A DNA stretch of 64,000 bases from JAHJQZ01 sp963676075 (GTDB lineage: Bacteria > Pseudomonadota > Alphaproteobacteria > Rhizobiales > Devosiaceae): positions 1 to 64,000 of the forward strand of contig CAXXNZ010000003.1 of NCBI GenBank assembly GCA_963676075.2, written 5' to 3'. Within the stretch, counting starts at the first letter, position 1, and every line of letters starts with the position of its first letter. The notes under the pieces were generated by a model. It was not told the DNA's origin and did not search any database. It saw only the letters and a list, made by a program, of their open reading frames with translations. A program made the translations under genes and the position numbers. Positions 43,567 through 51,048 of the stretch are shown here, piece after piece.

Positions 43567-43956
43567 TTAATCCGACACCGCGGCAATGGCGTCGATCTCG
43601 ACCAGCACACCGGGCTGAAACAATGCTGCGACGCCGACCAGGGCACTGGCCGGCGGAGCGCTTGCGTTGATGAAGCGATCGCGGACGGCGCGGAAGTCAG
43701 CCAGCATCGACGGATCGTAGTCGAGAATATAGATCGTCAACCGTACGACATCGTCAAAGCTCGCGCCGGAAGCAGCCAGAGTCGCGGCAAGATTGGCGAA
43801 AACCTGCTCCAATTGTGCGGCAAACCCTTCGGGAAGACTGCCATCCGCCGCATAAGGAACATGCCCCGACAGGAAGACCAATTCGCCCTTCCGGACGCGC
43901 ACGGCCTGTGAGATGCCCGGAATCCTGTTTTCGGGCGGGTTGATGTGTTCAAGCAT
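43567..43956 (-). CDS. RidA/YjgF/Rid family protein
   Basis: A 129-residue Rid-family protein, many of which hydrolyse reactive enamine/imine intermediates such as 2-aminoacrylate. The segments ISQAVRVRKGELVFLSGHVPY, QLEQVFANLAATLAASGASFDDVVRLTIYI and a C-terminal GVAALFQPGVLVEIDAIA match the fold. The Arg of the RidA active site is expected just before the last Val/Glu strand but is not evident here (PPASALVG where R-S/A-V is usual), so it may belong to a non-archetypal Rid subgroup. AAGGA lies six bases before the ATG. Convergent with metK and divergent from trmB. Confidence 0.82.
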   Translation of the reverse strand: MLEHINPPENRIPGISQAVRVRKGELVFLSGHVPYAADGSLPEGFAAQLEQVFANLAATLAASGASFDDVVRLTIYILDYDPSMLADFRAVRDRFINASAPPASALVGVAALFQPGVLVEIDAIAAVSD

Positions 43957-44094
43957 TGCACATCCTTCCAGTTTTGTGCCCGCCGCCGAATCGTATCGCC
44001 GACCCAGGCCTCGGACCTTGTTGCTTTTCTCTCTTGCCAAAGCGTGGCACAAGCCGCGCTTGAGCCGAAAAGCATGATCAACTATCGCAAAAGC

Positions 44095-44814
44095 ATGACC
44101 AACAAAGTTCCGCCCCTGACTCGTGACGGCACGCCGCGCGCCTTTTTCGGTCGGCGCAGTGGCAAAACGCTGCATGGCCGGCAGGCCGGCCTGATGCAAA
44201 CCTTGCTGCCGAGGCTGGAGATTGTGCCGAGCAAGGGCGAGGATGGTCCGCTGGCGCCGTTGACACCGTTCGCCGATCCGGATGCGCCGCTGGTGCTTGA
44301 GATCGGCTATGGCGGCGGCGAGCACCTCGCCCGTCAGGCGATGGAAAATCCGGGGACCAACTTCATCGGCGCCGAAGTGTTTTCCAACTCCATCGGCAAG
44401 ATGCTGGAAAAGATCGCCGAGAACGACATCGGCAATATCCGGCTGTTCGCCTTCGACGCGCTCGATCTGTTGCGCGATCTGCCAGATGGAGCGCTCGACG
44501 GTGTCTATCTGCTCTATCCCGATCCGTGGCCGAAAACACGCCATCACAAGCGCCGCTTCATCTCGCCGATGACCATGGCCGAACTGGCCCGCACCATCAG
44601 GGCTGGCGGGGTTCTGCGCTTTGCTACCGATATCGAGGATTATGCCGATTGGGGCCTGGCCCACGTGTTGCGCGCCAAGGATTTCGTCTGGGACCATGGC
44701 ACGCCGGGCAGCTGGCATACGCCCTATCCGGGCTGGCAGCCGACGCGCTACGAGCAGAAGGCCCGCGAGCAGGGTCGGCTCAAGAGCTGGTATTTTACCT
44801 TCCGGCGCCAGTGA
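44095..44814 (+). CDS. trmB: tRNA (guanine-N7)-methyltransferase
   Basis: TrmB methylates G46 of tRNA with SAM. The 239-residue product has an N-terminal FFGRRSGKTLHGRQAGLMQ, the SAM loop LVLEIGYGGGEHLARQA, NFIGAEVFSNSIGKML, and the signature YLLYPDPWPKTRHHKRRFIS. RYEQKAREQGRLKSWYF closes the tRNA-binding face. An in-frame ATG at 44074 is an alternative; neither has a clear ribosome binding site. In related genomes rimP follows directly, but here an accessory block intervenes. Confidence 0.94.
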   Translation: MTNKVPPLTRDGTPRAFFGRRSGKTLHGRQAGLMQTLLPRLEIVPSKGEDGPLAPLTPFADPDAPLVLEIGYGGGEHLARQAMENPGTNFIGAEVFSNSIGKMLEKIAENDIGNIRLFAFDALDLLRDLPDGALDGVYLLYPDPWPKTRHHKRRFISPMTMAELARTIRAGGVLRFATDIEDYADWGLAHVLRAKDFVWDHGTPGSWHTPYPGWQPTRYEQKAREQGRLKSWYFTFRRQ

Positions 44815-45208
44815 CAGGGGTGTGGTGGTTTCGACGCGACGATCTTGTCGCGGACATCCGGAGCTTTTGCGCCAGGCTCACATTTGGAATTCGGGAAACG
44901 TCGAAGCACGCGGCCAGACGCTGGTGCGTGGTTCGTTTTTTTGGGATCGCGGCTGAAAACCCTGAGTGCCGGACTCAGCGATCCGGAGCGCGTCGTGTCT
45001 GACCTGACGGAGCGCGGTCGTGGGTTTGATGATGGGAAATTTGGGGGCGGTTCGTCTCGACGCGCCATCCATATGTGGAGGCGGCACGAGCCGCGTTCGA
45101 TCGGCGCCATGGCACAAAGTGCACGCCGACTCCCGGCCTCTTCAATAGGCTGCCTGGCACGCATCCAGGGAGGAAGATACGTGCCAGACATTTTTCGAGG
45201 CCACCGGA
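44815..45208. other. Gap after trmB with no identifiable gene
   Basis: A 394-bp stretch. Several frames stay open on both strands because of GC bias, but none has a recognisable domain or ribosome binding site. TGGCACG (45155-45161) and CGTGCCA (45180-45186) can pair around a purine-rich AGGGAGGAAG loop. Nothing else was recognised. Confidence 0.5.
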
Positions 45209-45475
45209 TTAGCGGGTGACGGGGGCGAGGGTGTCGTTGTCGAAGAAGCGAAGCACCTGATTGCCCTGATCGTCGACGACAAAGGCGAGCACGCGGTCGT
45301 CGCCATAGTTCTCGACGCGAGTCGCGTCATAGCCCTTTTCCTTCAGGATCGAGATCGCGCTGAAAGCGCCGAAGTCGGTCGTGCCGTTGCCGAGGTCGCG
45401 AGGGGCGGCCATGGTCGGGGCTGCGGTGGCCAGGACGGCGGTGGCGGCGAGTGCGATTGCGATTGTCTTGTTCAT
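45209..45475 (-). CDS. Small secreted protein, paralogue 1 (88 aa)
   Basis: An 88-residue protein with a clear Sec signal peptide (MNKTIAIALAATAVLATAAP, predicted cut after Ala23). The mature part of about 65 residues contains DFGAFSAISILKEKGYDATRVENYGDDRVLAFVVDDQGN, in two stretches, and no cysteines. The pattern of a helix, then alternating strands resembles small periplasmic domains of the PepSY/BON size class, but I cannot assign a family. AAGGA seven bases before the ATG. The gene at 47915 encodes a protein of the same length and layout, and the upstream regions of the two are nearly identical. Confidence 0.8.
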   Translation of the reverse strand: MNKTIAIALAATAVLATAAPTMAAPRDLGNGTTDFGAFSAISILKEKGYDATRVENYGDDRVLAFVVDDQGNQVLRFFDNDTLAPVTR

Positions 45476-45614
45476 TTCGCGTTCCTTTCGTGTTTGCGAT
45501 GAACAGGAAATGGAAATGCCGGAACCAAGTCGCAAGAGACTTTTTTCCCAGAATCTGCACTTGAAATCCGGGAATAGACAACGAGAGTTTTCCTAATGAA
45601 ATTAGGGCACTAGC
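45476..45614 (-). promoter_or_regulatory. Conserved upstream region of secreted-protein paralogue 1
   Basis: On the minus strand this has CTAGTGCCCTAATTTC, then TTCAAGTGCAGATTCTGGG, AGTCTCTTGCGA, and ATTTCCATTTCCTGTTCATC before the ribosome binding site. The same blocks, in the same order and with spacing that differs by one base overall, precede the paralogue at 47915. CCTAAT-GAA-ATTAGG (45592-45606) is a perfect palindrome at its far end. Confidence 0.65.
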
Positions 45615-46252
45615 CGGGTACCCGGTCTCCATGAGGTAACCCGGTTTCCTTTTGGAAAGCCCGTATGCCGGATGCCCGATTGTAATGCGTTCCGGCCGGG
45701 TGGCGGACCATTTCCGGGCAGCGGTCCGCCGACCGGCTCGCAGCTAAGCTATTGAGAATGTGCCGGTAATCACTGCACCTCGCGGGAGCGGCATTTTACG
45801 GCCGTCTGGAGCCGCAGCAACGACCTTTGCCGAAGTGCGGTCGGTGCCACAGGTTGCCATTTCTCCTCTAGAGGACCGACAGAGTGCCGGTCCCGATGAC
45901 TGTGGCGGCTTGGAAACCATGAAAGTAGCCTTCAAGTCTTTCAGAGAAAATATGCGGGATCACGTTTTCTTGTTGGCACTTTGCTGGCCTTGAAACGGGG
46001 AAACCGCAGACAATGACTCGCATTTGCAGGCATCCATTTCTGTTGTGGTGGTGTTTTCGCCCGTGTCATCTGCCCGATCCGGCAGATAGGGACGGGTTAT
46101 CGGCGGGGAATCAGGACAGCGGAGGTGGCCGGATATGGTTGACCGTCGGCGCGGCCAAGGTCCGGGATGGTCAATTCGGCTCTTGTCGGTCTGTGCGCAA
46201 TGGCTGATCGTGTTCCGATCGCCACGCGGACAACGAACGGGAAAGACCAGGA
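45615..46252. other. Intergenic region before the ketopantoate-reductase-like gene
   Basis: A 638-bp stretch without a convincing gene. It begins with a CCCGGCTAG/GGGTACCC-rich hairpin zone (45613-45660). A minus-strand frame (45919-45744) has AAGG eight bases before an ATG and would encode a 58-residue protein of unknown type; it is too weak to call. Downstream of 45,960 the plus strand is purine/pyrimidine mixed with no recognised signal. Confidence 0.45.
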
Positions 46253-47233
46253 ATGCGTTTCATTATATATGGGGTCGGTGCCATCGGCGGCGCGCTTGCC
46301 GTCAAGCTCAGCCTTGCGGGCCACGATGTCATCGGTATCGCCCGTGGCGCCCAGCTCGATGCCATCCGTACAAACGGGTTGCTGATGAGAACGCCCGACG
46401 GCGACCTGAGGGCAAGATTCGCCGTGGTTGCGCATCCGTCCGAAATCGCCTTTCGCGACGATGACGTGGTCTTTTTGACCATGAAGACCCAGCACACCGG
46501 CGATGCGTTGAAGGATCTGCGCGATGCCGGGTTGCGCCGTCAGGCGATCGTGTGCGCCCAGAACGGCGTGTCCAACGAGCCGATGGCGCTGAGGTATTTC
46601 GACAGCGTTTATGGAGCAATGGTCGAGATGCCGGTCAGCTTCCTGACGCCGGGTGAAATTGTTGCCTTCCGTCACCCGCGCCCGGGGCTGCTTGAAATCG
46701 GACGTTATCCGAAAGGCGCGTCCGAAATGGCGACAAAGCTGTGCGCCAGTCTTGAACAGGCAGGCTTTCTTGGTGTGGCACGCGACGACATCATGCGCCG
46801 GAAATACGGAAAGATCTTCGTCAATCTCGCCAATGGCATCGACATCGCGCTCGGTGCCGCGGCGCGTGACAGCGCGTTTGTCGCCAGAGCAAGGGACGAG
46901 GCGCGCGCGGTGTTTGCCGCTGCCGGCATCGCCTACGCGGACATCACGGCGCCGGACCCGGCGCGCGACGCGCTGATGCGCCCCGGAACGGTCGAGGGCG
47001 TGGTGGGGGTCGGCTCCTCGGCGGCGCAGAGCCTTGCTCGTGGCGCCGGAAGCGTCGAGGTCGACTATCTCAACGGCGAGATTGCCTATCTCGGCCGGCT
47101 TCATGGCGTGGAAACGCCGGTCAATGCGTTTTTCACCGAACTGGCAGCGCGCCTGGTTGCCCAAGGTGCCAAGCCGGGTTCGATGACCGAAGCTGAGGTG
47201 AATGAGATGTTTACCGGCTGGCGCGCCAGTTGA
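46253..47233 (+). CDS. Ketopantoate reductase family protein (PanE/ApbA-like)
   Basis: A 326-residue NADP-dependent reductase of the 2-dehydropantoate 2-reductase family. The Rossmann motif MRFIIYGVGAIGGALAVKLS opens the protein. LTMKTQHTGDAL carries the conserved Lys region, IVCAQNGVSNEPMALRYF follows, and KYGKIFVNLANGIDIALG contains the catalytic Lys, with VEVDYLNGEIAYLGRLHGVETPVN as the C-terminal substrate block. True pantothenate synthesis is not assured, since many paralogues act on other 2-keto acids. It is followed by an HxlR regulator on the same strand and stands in an accessory block. Confidence 0.82.
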   Translation: MRFIIYGVGAIGGALAVKLSLAGHDVIGIARGAQLDAIRTNGLLMRTPDGDLRARFAVVAHPSEIAFRDDDVVFLTMKTQHTGDALKDLRDAGLRRQAIVCAQNGVSNEPMALRYFDSVYGAMVEMPVSFLTPGEIVAFRHPRPGLLEIGRYPKGASEMATKLCASLEQAGFLGVARDDIMRRKYGKIFVNLANGIDIALGAAARDSAFVARARDEARAVFAAAGIAYADITAPDPARDALMRPGTVEGVVGVGSSAAQSLARGAGSVEVDYLNGEIAYLGRLHGVETPVNAFFTELAARLVAQGAKPGSMTEAEVNEMFTGWRAS

Positions 47234-47351
47234 GGAGGTGTACCGCTTTAAGACAAAGCGGCAGTGCTGCCATGTTTTTTTGCGGCAAGCTCTGGTGATT
47301 CCTTCTCCGGCACCCATATCGGTTCCGGGGAGATGCTACTGGAGTTACTTC

Positions 47352-47735
47352 ATGACCAATCCGGATCGTCCCTCAAGATTTCCCAGAGAGCTCCTGAATT
47401 TTCGCTTCGGCAAATGGGATCTGGTGGTGATCACCAGCCTTGCCGGCGGAAAGATGCGCTTCAACGAGCTCAAGTCGGAGATCGGGGAAATCTCGCAAAA
47501 AATGCTGACGTCGACGCTCAAGGAGCTTGAGCGGGACGGCTTCATAACCCGAACCCAATATCCCTCGATCCCGCCGCGCGTCGAATATGACCTGACCGAA
47601 CTGGGTCACGAAATGCGCGTCCATGCCGAAACCTGGATCACATTCGCGCGTGTCCATCGCGTTGCGGTGCTCGAAGCACGCAAGGCGTTCGACGAAGAGC
47701 ACGGCACTGCGCTGGAAGATCGAAAGCTCGCCTGA
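47352..47735 (+). CDS. HxlR family transcriptional regulator
   Basis: A 127-residue winged-helix regulator. FRFGKWDLVVITSLAGGKMRFNELKSEIGEISQKML and STLKELERDGFITRTQYPSIPPRVEYDLTELGHEM (each quoted in part) are the HxlR signatures. The usual N-terminal Cys used for redox or aldehyde sensing in some members is absent: the sequence begins MTNPDRPSRFPRELLN. GGAG seven bases before the ATG at 47352 excludes a longer frame. It probably controls the reductase gene immediately upstream, or an unlinked target. Confidence 0.85.
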   Translation: MTNPDRPSRFPRELLNFRFGKWDLVVITSLAGGKMRFNELKSEIGEISQKMLTSTLKELERDGFITRTQYPSIPPRVEYDLTELGHEMRVHAETWITFARVHRVAVLEARKAFDEEHGTALEDRKLA

Positions 47736-47751
47736 TCTTTGTGCCTTATTA

Positions 47752-47858
47752 GGTCGTGTCGCGTTTTGATGGAATCAAAACACATGACCCAAGTCCTTGA
47801 ATGGTCGGATATCCGAACCTGAAAAGTGGCATCCGGTTTTCCGGAACATGCTCTAGCG
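47752..47858. repeat. Dispersed palindromic repeat, copy d
   Basis: It contains a perfect hairpin GTTTTGAT-GGA-ATCAAAAC (47763-47781), then CATGACCCAAGTCCTTGAA, CGAACCTGAAAAGTGG and GGTTTTCCGGAACATGCTCTAG. The hairpin may also serve as a terminator for the HxlR gene. Confidence 0.65.
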
Positions 47859-47914
47859 GGCAGCGCCGGACCGTATCAACAGGATACGGTCCGGGTGTAC
47901 TGCCGTCGTCATGA

Positions 47915-48181
47915 CTACAGCTTGGCCTGCTGGAGCGTGATCGGATCGAACATAACCATGGACTGCGAGCCGTCGGCGTTGGTGACATAGGCGCGCACAT
48001 AGTCGCCCCATTCTTCGACCGCGGTGGCTTCGACGCCGCGCTGCTGCAGGGTGGACAGGATGCCGAAGGCTGCGAAGTCGCGGGCATCGGAGTCGCCGTC
48101 GCCAAACGGTGCGGCAAGGGCAGGCGCGGCCATGCCAAGCATGGTGGCGGTGGTCAAAGCGATTGCAATGGTCTTTTTCAT
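47915..48181 (-). CDS. Small secreted protein, paralogue 2 (88 aa)
   Basis: An 88-residue protein with a Sec signal peptide (MKKTIAIALTTATMLGMAAP, cut after Ala23). The mature part holds DFAAFGILSTLQQRGVEATA, then VEEWGDYVRAYVTNADGSQ and SMVMFDPITLQQAKL. Alignment by eye with the protein at 45209 pairs DFGAFSAISILKEKGYDATRVENYGD with DFAAFGILSTLQQRGVEATAVEEWGD (in part) and shows the same strand pattern afterwards. No cysteines; function unknown; presumably periplasmic. AAGGA seven bases before the ATG. Confidence 0.8.
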   Translation of the reverse strand: MKKTIAIALTTATMLGMAAPALAAPFGDGDSDARDFAAFGILSTLQQRGVEATAVEEWGDYVRAYVTNADGSQSMVMFDPITLQQAKL

Positions 48182-48319
48182 TTCGCGTTCCTTTCGTGTT
48201 GCGATGAACAGGAAATGGAAATGGCCGAACCAACTCGCAAGAGACTATTTTCCCAGAATCCGCACTTGAATTGGTCTCGATCGATACGACGGTTTTGCTA
48301 AGGAAATTAAGGCACTAGC
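48182..48319 (-). promoter_or_regulatory. Conserved upstream region of secreted-protein paralogue 2
   Basis: It carries the same ordered blocks as 45476-45614: CTAGTGCCTTAATTTC, TTCAAGTGCGGATTCTGGG, AGTCTCTTGCGA, and CATTTCCATTTCCTGTTCATC. The block next to the start codon (about 60 bp) is nearly invariant, which suggests a shared 5' untranslated region and not only a shared promoter. Confidence 0.65.
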
Positions 48320-48459
48320 GGGAAAGGCACTTACCGGAAGGTGACTGGGTGTCACCGATGAAATCATCGGCTCTCCGGTGCTTTCACGCCTGAATCGCCC
48401 TGCCGGCAGCGGCATGTACGGTCTTGCACGAGGCGGCTTTGAGGCGTATAGACGCGTTC

Positions 48460-48511
48460 AACATCTCAGGGTTAACCGGAGAGTGGGCGCCAACCGGCCC
48501 CGCTCTTTTTT
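48460..48511 (+). terminator. Attenuator-like terminator upstream of rimP
   Basis: AGAGTGGG (48480-48487) pairs with CCCGCTCT (48499-48506; one G-U) and is followed by TTTTTT, a good Rho-independent terminator placed in front of the operon, not after a gene. An alternative hairpin TCTCAGG/CCGGAGA just upstream uses bases of the terminator's left arm, so the two are mutually exclusive. Leader terminators upstream of rimP-nusA-infB have been described in Proteobacteria; regulation here is inferred. Confidence 0.6.
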
Positions 48512-48529
48512 GTTATCTCCGCCCCGGAT

Positions 48530-49195
48530 TTGAGTTTCGTCACCTATTCGTCGCGATCGACGGGCAGGACGGCGGACGAAAAAGGCGGACAAGAAAAGGC
48601 AAGAAAGCTGAGCGAGCGACGTTACATCAAGCAGACAGGCCTCGAAGCGCGCATTGCCGCCATCATCGAGCCGATTGCCGAGGATCTTGGCTATCGGCTG
48701 GTGCGGGTGAAGATACTCAATTTCAATGGCACGACGCTGCAGATCATGGCCGAGGACGAAAACGGCCGCTTTTCCATCGACGATTGCGAAAAGCTGAGTC
48801 GCGAGATCAACCCGGCGCTCGATGTCGAGGATCCGATCGACAGCGAATACAATCTCGAAGTCAGTTCGCCCGGTGTCGATCGGGTGCTGGTCAGGGCCTC
48901 CGATTTTGCCCGCTGGCACGGCCATGACGCCAAGATCGAGCTTGCCGACATGATCGATGGCCGCAAGCGCTTCCGCGGCGTCATCGAGACCAGCGACGAG
49001 ACGAGCGTCACCATACGGCTGCCCGACGTGCCCGAAGGGGCGCCGGCAGTTCATACAATCGCCTTTGCCAACCTGGCCGAAGCCAAGCTCGTCATGACGG
49101 ACAGGCTGCTCGAAATGGCTGCGAAGGAACAGGACGAAACACTCGACGATCCCGATATCGAGACCGTCGAATATTCTGCCGAATCCGACAACTAG
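48530..49195 (+). CDS. rimP: Ribosome maturation factor RimP
   Basis: RimP assists 30S subunit maturation. From IKQTGLEARIAAIIEPIAEDLGYRLVRVKIL onward (quoted in part) the protein matches the family: FSIDDCEKLSREINPALDVEDPI, YNLEVSSPGVDRVLVRASDF and a C-terminal SH3-like half. The start is unclear. TTG 48530 is the first in-frame conventional start but lacks a ribosome binding site and gives about 26 residues more than relatives. CTG 48608 has AAAAGG eight bases upstream and gives the usual length. First gene of the rimP-nusA-ylxR-infB-rbfA-truB operon. Confidence 0.9.
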   Translation: MSFVTYSSRSTGRTADEKGGQEKARKLSERRYIKQTGLEARIAAIIEPIAEDLGYRLVRVKILNFNGTTLQIMAEDENGRFSIDDCEKLSREINPALDVEDPIDSEYNLEVSSPGVDRVLVRASDFARWHGHDAKIELADMIDGRKRFRGVIETSDETSVTIRLPDVPEGAPAVHTIAFANLAEAKLVMTDRLLEMAAKEQDETLDDPDIETVEYSAESDN

Positions 49196-49284
49196 GGTTC
49201 GGCGCGCATAGTTGGTCACGGGACAGCAGCGGAATGGCCGATGGCCTGACCCCGGTGCCGCGACATAATGAGGAGAAAGAACGG

Positions 49285-50895
49285 ATGGCCGTTTCGGCAA
49301 ACAGGTTGGAACTTCTGCAGATCGCCGATGCCGTGGCGCGGGAGAAGTCCATCGACCGCATGATCGTCATCGAGGCCATGCAGGAGGCGATCCGCAAGGC
49401 CGCCCGGTCGCGCTATGGCGCCGAGACCGAGGTCAAGGCGGAGATCAATCCGAAGACCGGCGAATTGCGCTTGTGGCGCATGCTCGAGGTTGTTGAAACC
49501 GTCGAGGAGTCGAGCCGGCAGATTTCCCTGCCCGACGCCAAGGCCAAGAATTCCGAGGCCAAGTTCGGCGACTACGTCACCGAGCCGCTGCCGCCCATCG
49601 AATTCGGCCGCATCGCGGCGCAGTCGGCCAAGCAGGTCATCGTCCAGAAGGTCCGCGACGCCGAGCGTGAACGCACGTTCGACGATTACTCCGGACGCAT
49701 CGGCGAAATCGTCAACGGCACGGTCAAGCGCGTCGAATACGGCAATGTCATCGTCGATCTCGGACGCGGCGAAGCCATCATCCGCCGCGACGAGCTGATC
49801 CCGCGTGAACAGTTCCGCTACGGCGACCGTGTCCGCGCCTATATCTACGATGTTCGCCGCGAACAGCGTGGGCCGCAGATCTTCCTTTCCCGCACCCACC
49901 CGCAGTTCATGGCCAAGCTGTTCATGCAGGAAGTGCCGGAAATCTACGACGGCATCATCCATATCCGCTCGATCGCTCGCGATCCGGGCTCGCGCGCCAA
50001 GATCGCCGTGAGTTCGAACGATTCTTCGATCGATCCGGTCGGCGCCTGTGTCGGTATGCGCGGCTCGCGCGTTCAGGCCGTGGTCGGCGAGTTGCAGGGC
50101 GAAAAGATCGACATCATCCCCTATACCGAGAACCTGGCCGAACTTGTCGTGTCGGCACTGCAGCCGGCCGATGTGGCCAAGGTCGTGCTCGACGAACAGG
50201 CCGAGAAGATCGAGGTCGTGGTGCCTGATGAGCAGCTGTCGCTGGCCATTGGCCGGCGCGGCCAGAACGTCCGTCTTGCCAGCCAGCTGATCGGCTGGGA
50301 CATCGACATTCTGACCGAGCAGGAAGAATCCGAGCGTCGGCAGAAGGAATTCACCGAACGTTCGAGCCTGTTCATGGATGCGCTCGACGTCGACGAAATG
50401 GTCGCCCAGCTGCTGGCCTCGGAAGGCTTTTCCTCGATCGAGGAACTGGCCTATGTCGAGCTCGAGGAAATCTCCTCGATCCAGGGTTTTGACGAAGAGA
50501 CTGCAACCGAAATCCAGAACCGCGCCGTTGAGTTCCTCAATGCCCGCGAAGCCGAATTCGACGAAGAGCGCAAGAAGCTCGGGGTCGAAGACGAGCTTTA
50601 CGAAATTCCCGGCCTCGGCGCCGCCATGCTGGTGGCGCTCGGCAAGGACGGCATCAAGACGATCGAGGATTTCGCCGGCTGTGCCGCCGACGACCTGATC
50701 GGCTGGAGCGAGCGCAAGGATGGCGAGGTGCAGCGTTTCGAAGGTCTGTTCTCGACGTTCCCGGTTTCGCGCCAGGAAGCGGAAGACATGATCATGACCG
50801 CCCGCCTCAAGGCCGGCTGGGTCACCGAGGAGGATCTTGCTCCCGTGCCTGAGGTTGAAGAGGGCGGGGAAGATGCTCCGGCGGCTGAAGTCTAG
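49285..50895 (+). CDS. nusA: Transcription termination/antitermination factor NusA
   Basis: NusA binds RNA polymerase and modulates pausing, termination and rRNA antitermination. The 536-residue product has the polymerase-binding N-terminal domain (RLELLQIADAVAREKSIDRM), an S1 domain (IGEIVNGTVKRVEYGNVIVDL), two KH domains (GACVGMRGSRVQAVVGELQGEKIDII and LSLAIGRRGQNVRLASQL, in part), and two acidic repeats at the C-terminus (LASEGFSSIEELAYV and IPGLGAAMLVALGKDGI). AGGAG nine bases before the ATG fixes the start. Confidence 0.96.
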   Translation: MAVSANRLELLQIADAVAREKSIDRMIVIEAMQEAIRKAARSRYGAETEVKAEINPKTGELRLWRMLEVVETVEESSRQISLPDAKAKNSEAKFGDYVTEPLPPIEFGRIAAQSAKQVIVQKVRDAERERTFDDYSGRIGEIVNGTVKRVEYGNVIVDLGRGEAIIRRDELIPREQFRYGDRVRAYIYDVRREQRGPQIFLSRTHPQFMAKLFMQEVPEIYDGIIHIRSIARDPGSRAKIAVSSNDSSIDPVGACVGMRGSRVQAVVGELQGEKIDIIPYTENLAELVVSALQPADVAKVVLDEQAEKIEVVVPDEQLSLAIGRRGQNVRLASQLIGWDIDILTEQEESERRQKEFTERSSLFMDALDVDEMVAQLLASEGFSSIEELAYVELEEISSIQGFDEETATEIQNRAVEFLNAREAEFDEERKKLGVEDELYEIPGLGAAMLVALGKDGIKTIEDFAGCAADDLIGWSERKDGEVQRFEGLFSTFPVSRQEAEDMIMTARLKAGWVTEEDLAPVPEVEEGGEDAPAAEV

Positions 50896-51015
50896 AGCAT
50901 TTCACGTTCTGATTGGTTCAGAACGAATGCTCTAGGTCTTTGAGTGGTCGTGTTTTCGAGGCTTCGACAAGTTCAGCCGGAAAAGTGGCGCCCACTTTTC
51001 CTGAAAACACTTTAG
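50894..51015. repeat. Dispersed palindromic repeat, copy e, with nusA-distal hairpin
   Basis: It starts with AGAGCATT...AATGCTCT enclosing CGTTCTGA-TTGG-TTCAGAACG (50894-50934), then the GTCTTTGAGTGGTC block shared with copy b, and a perfect GGAAAAGTGG-CGC-CCACTTTTCC stem (50979-51001). It lies between nusA and ylxR inside the operon. Confidence 0.65.
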
Positions 51016-51048
51016 GCCTTAAAATGCCGACGGGAGCCGGGGACGCGA

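Noticed and set aside
44748..45191. A 147-codon minus-strand frame after trmB
   Set aside because: It overlaps the trmB 3' end, is rich in Arg/Pro/Ser and has no family resemblance or convincing start.
45744..45919. A 58-residue minus-strand ORF with AAGG eight bases before ATG
   Set aside because: Single weak signal and no recognisable sequence; recorded but not called.
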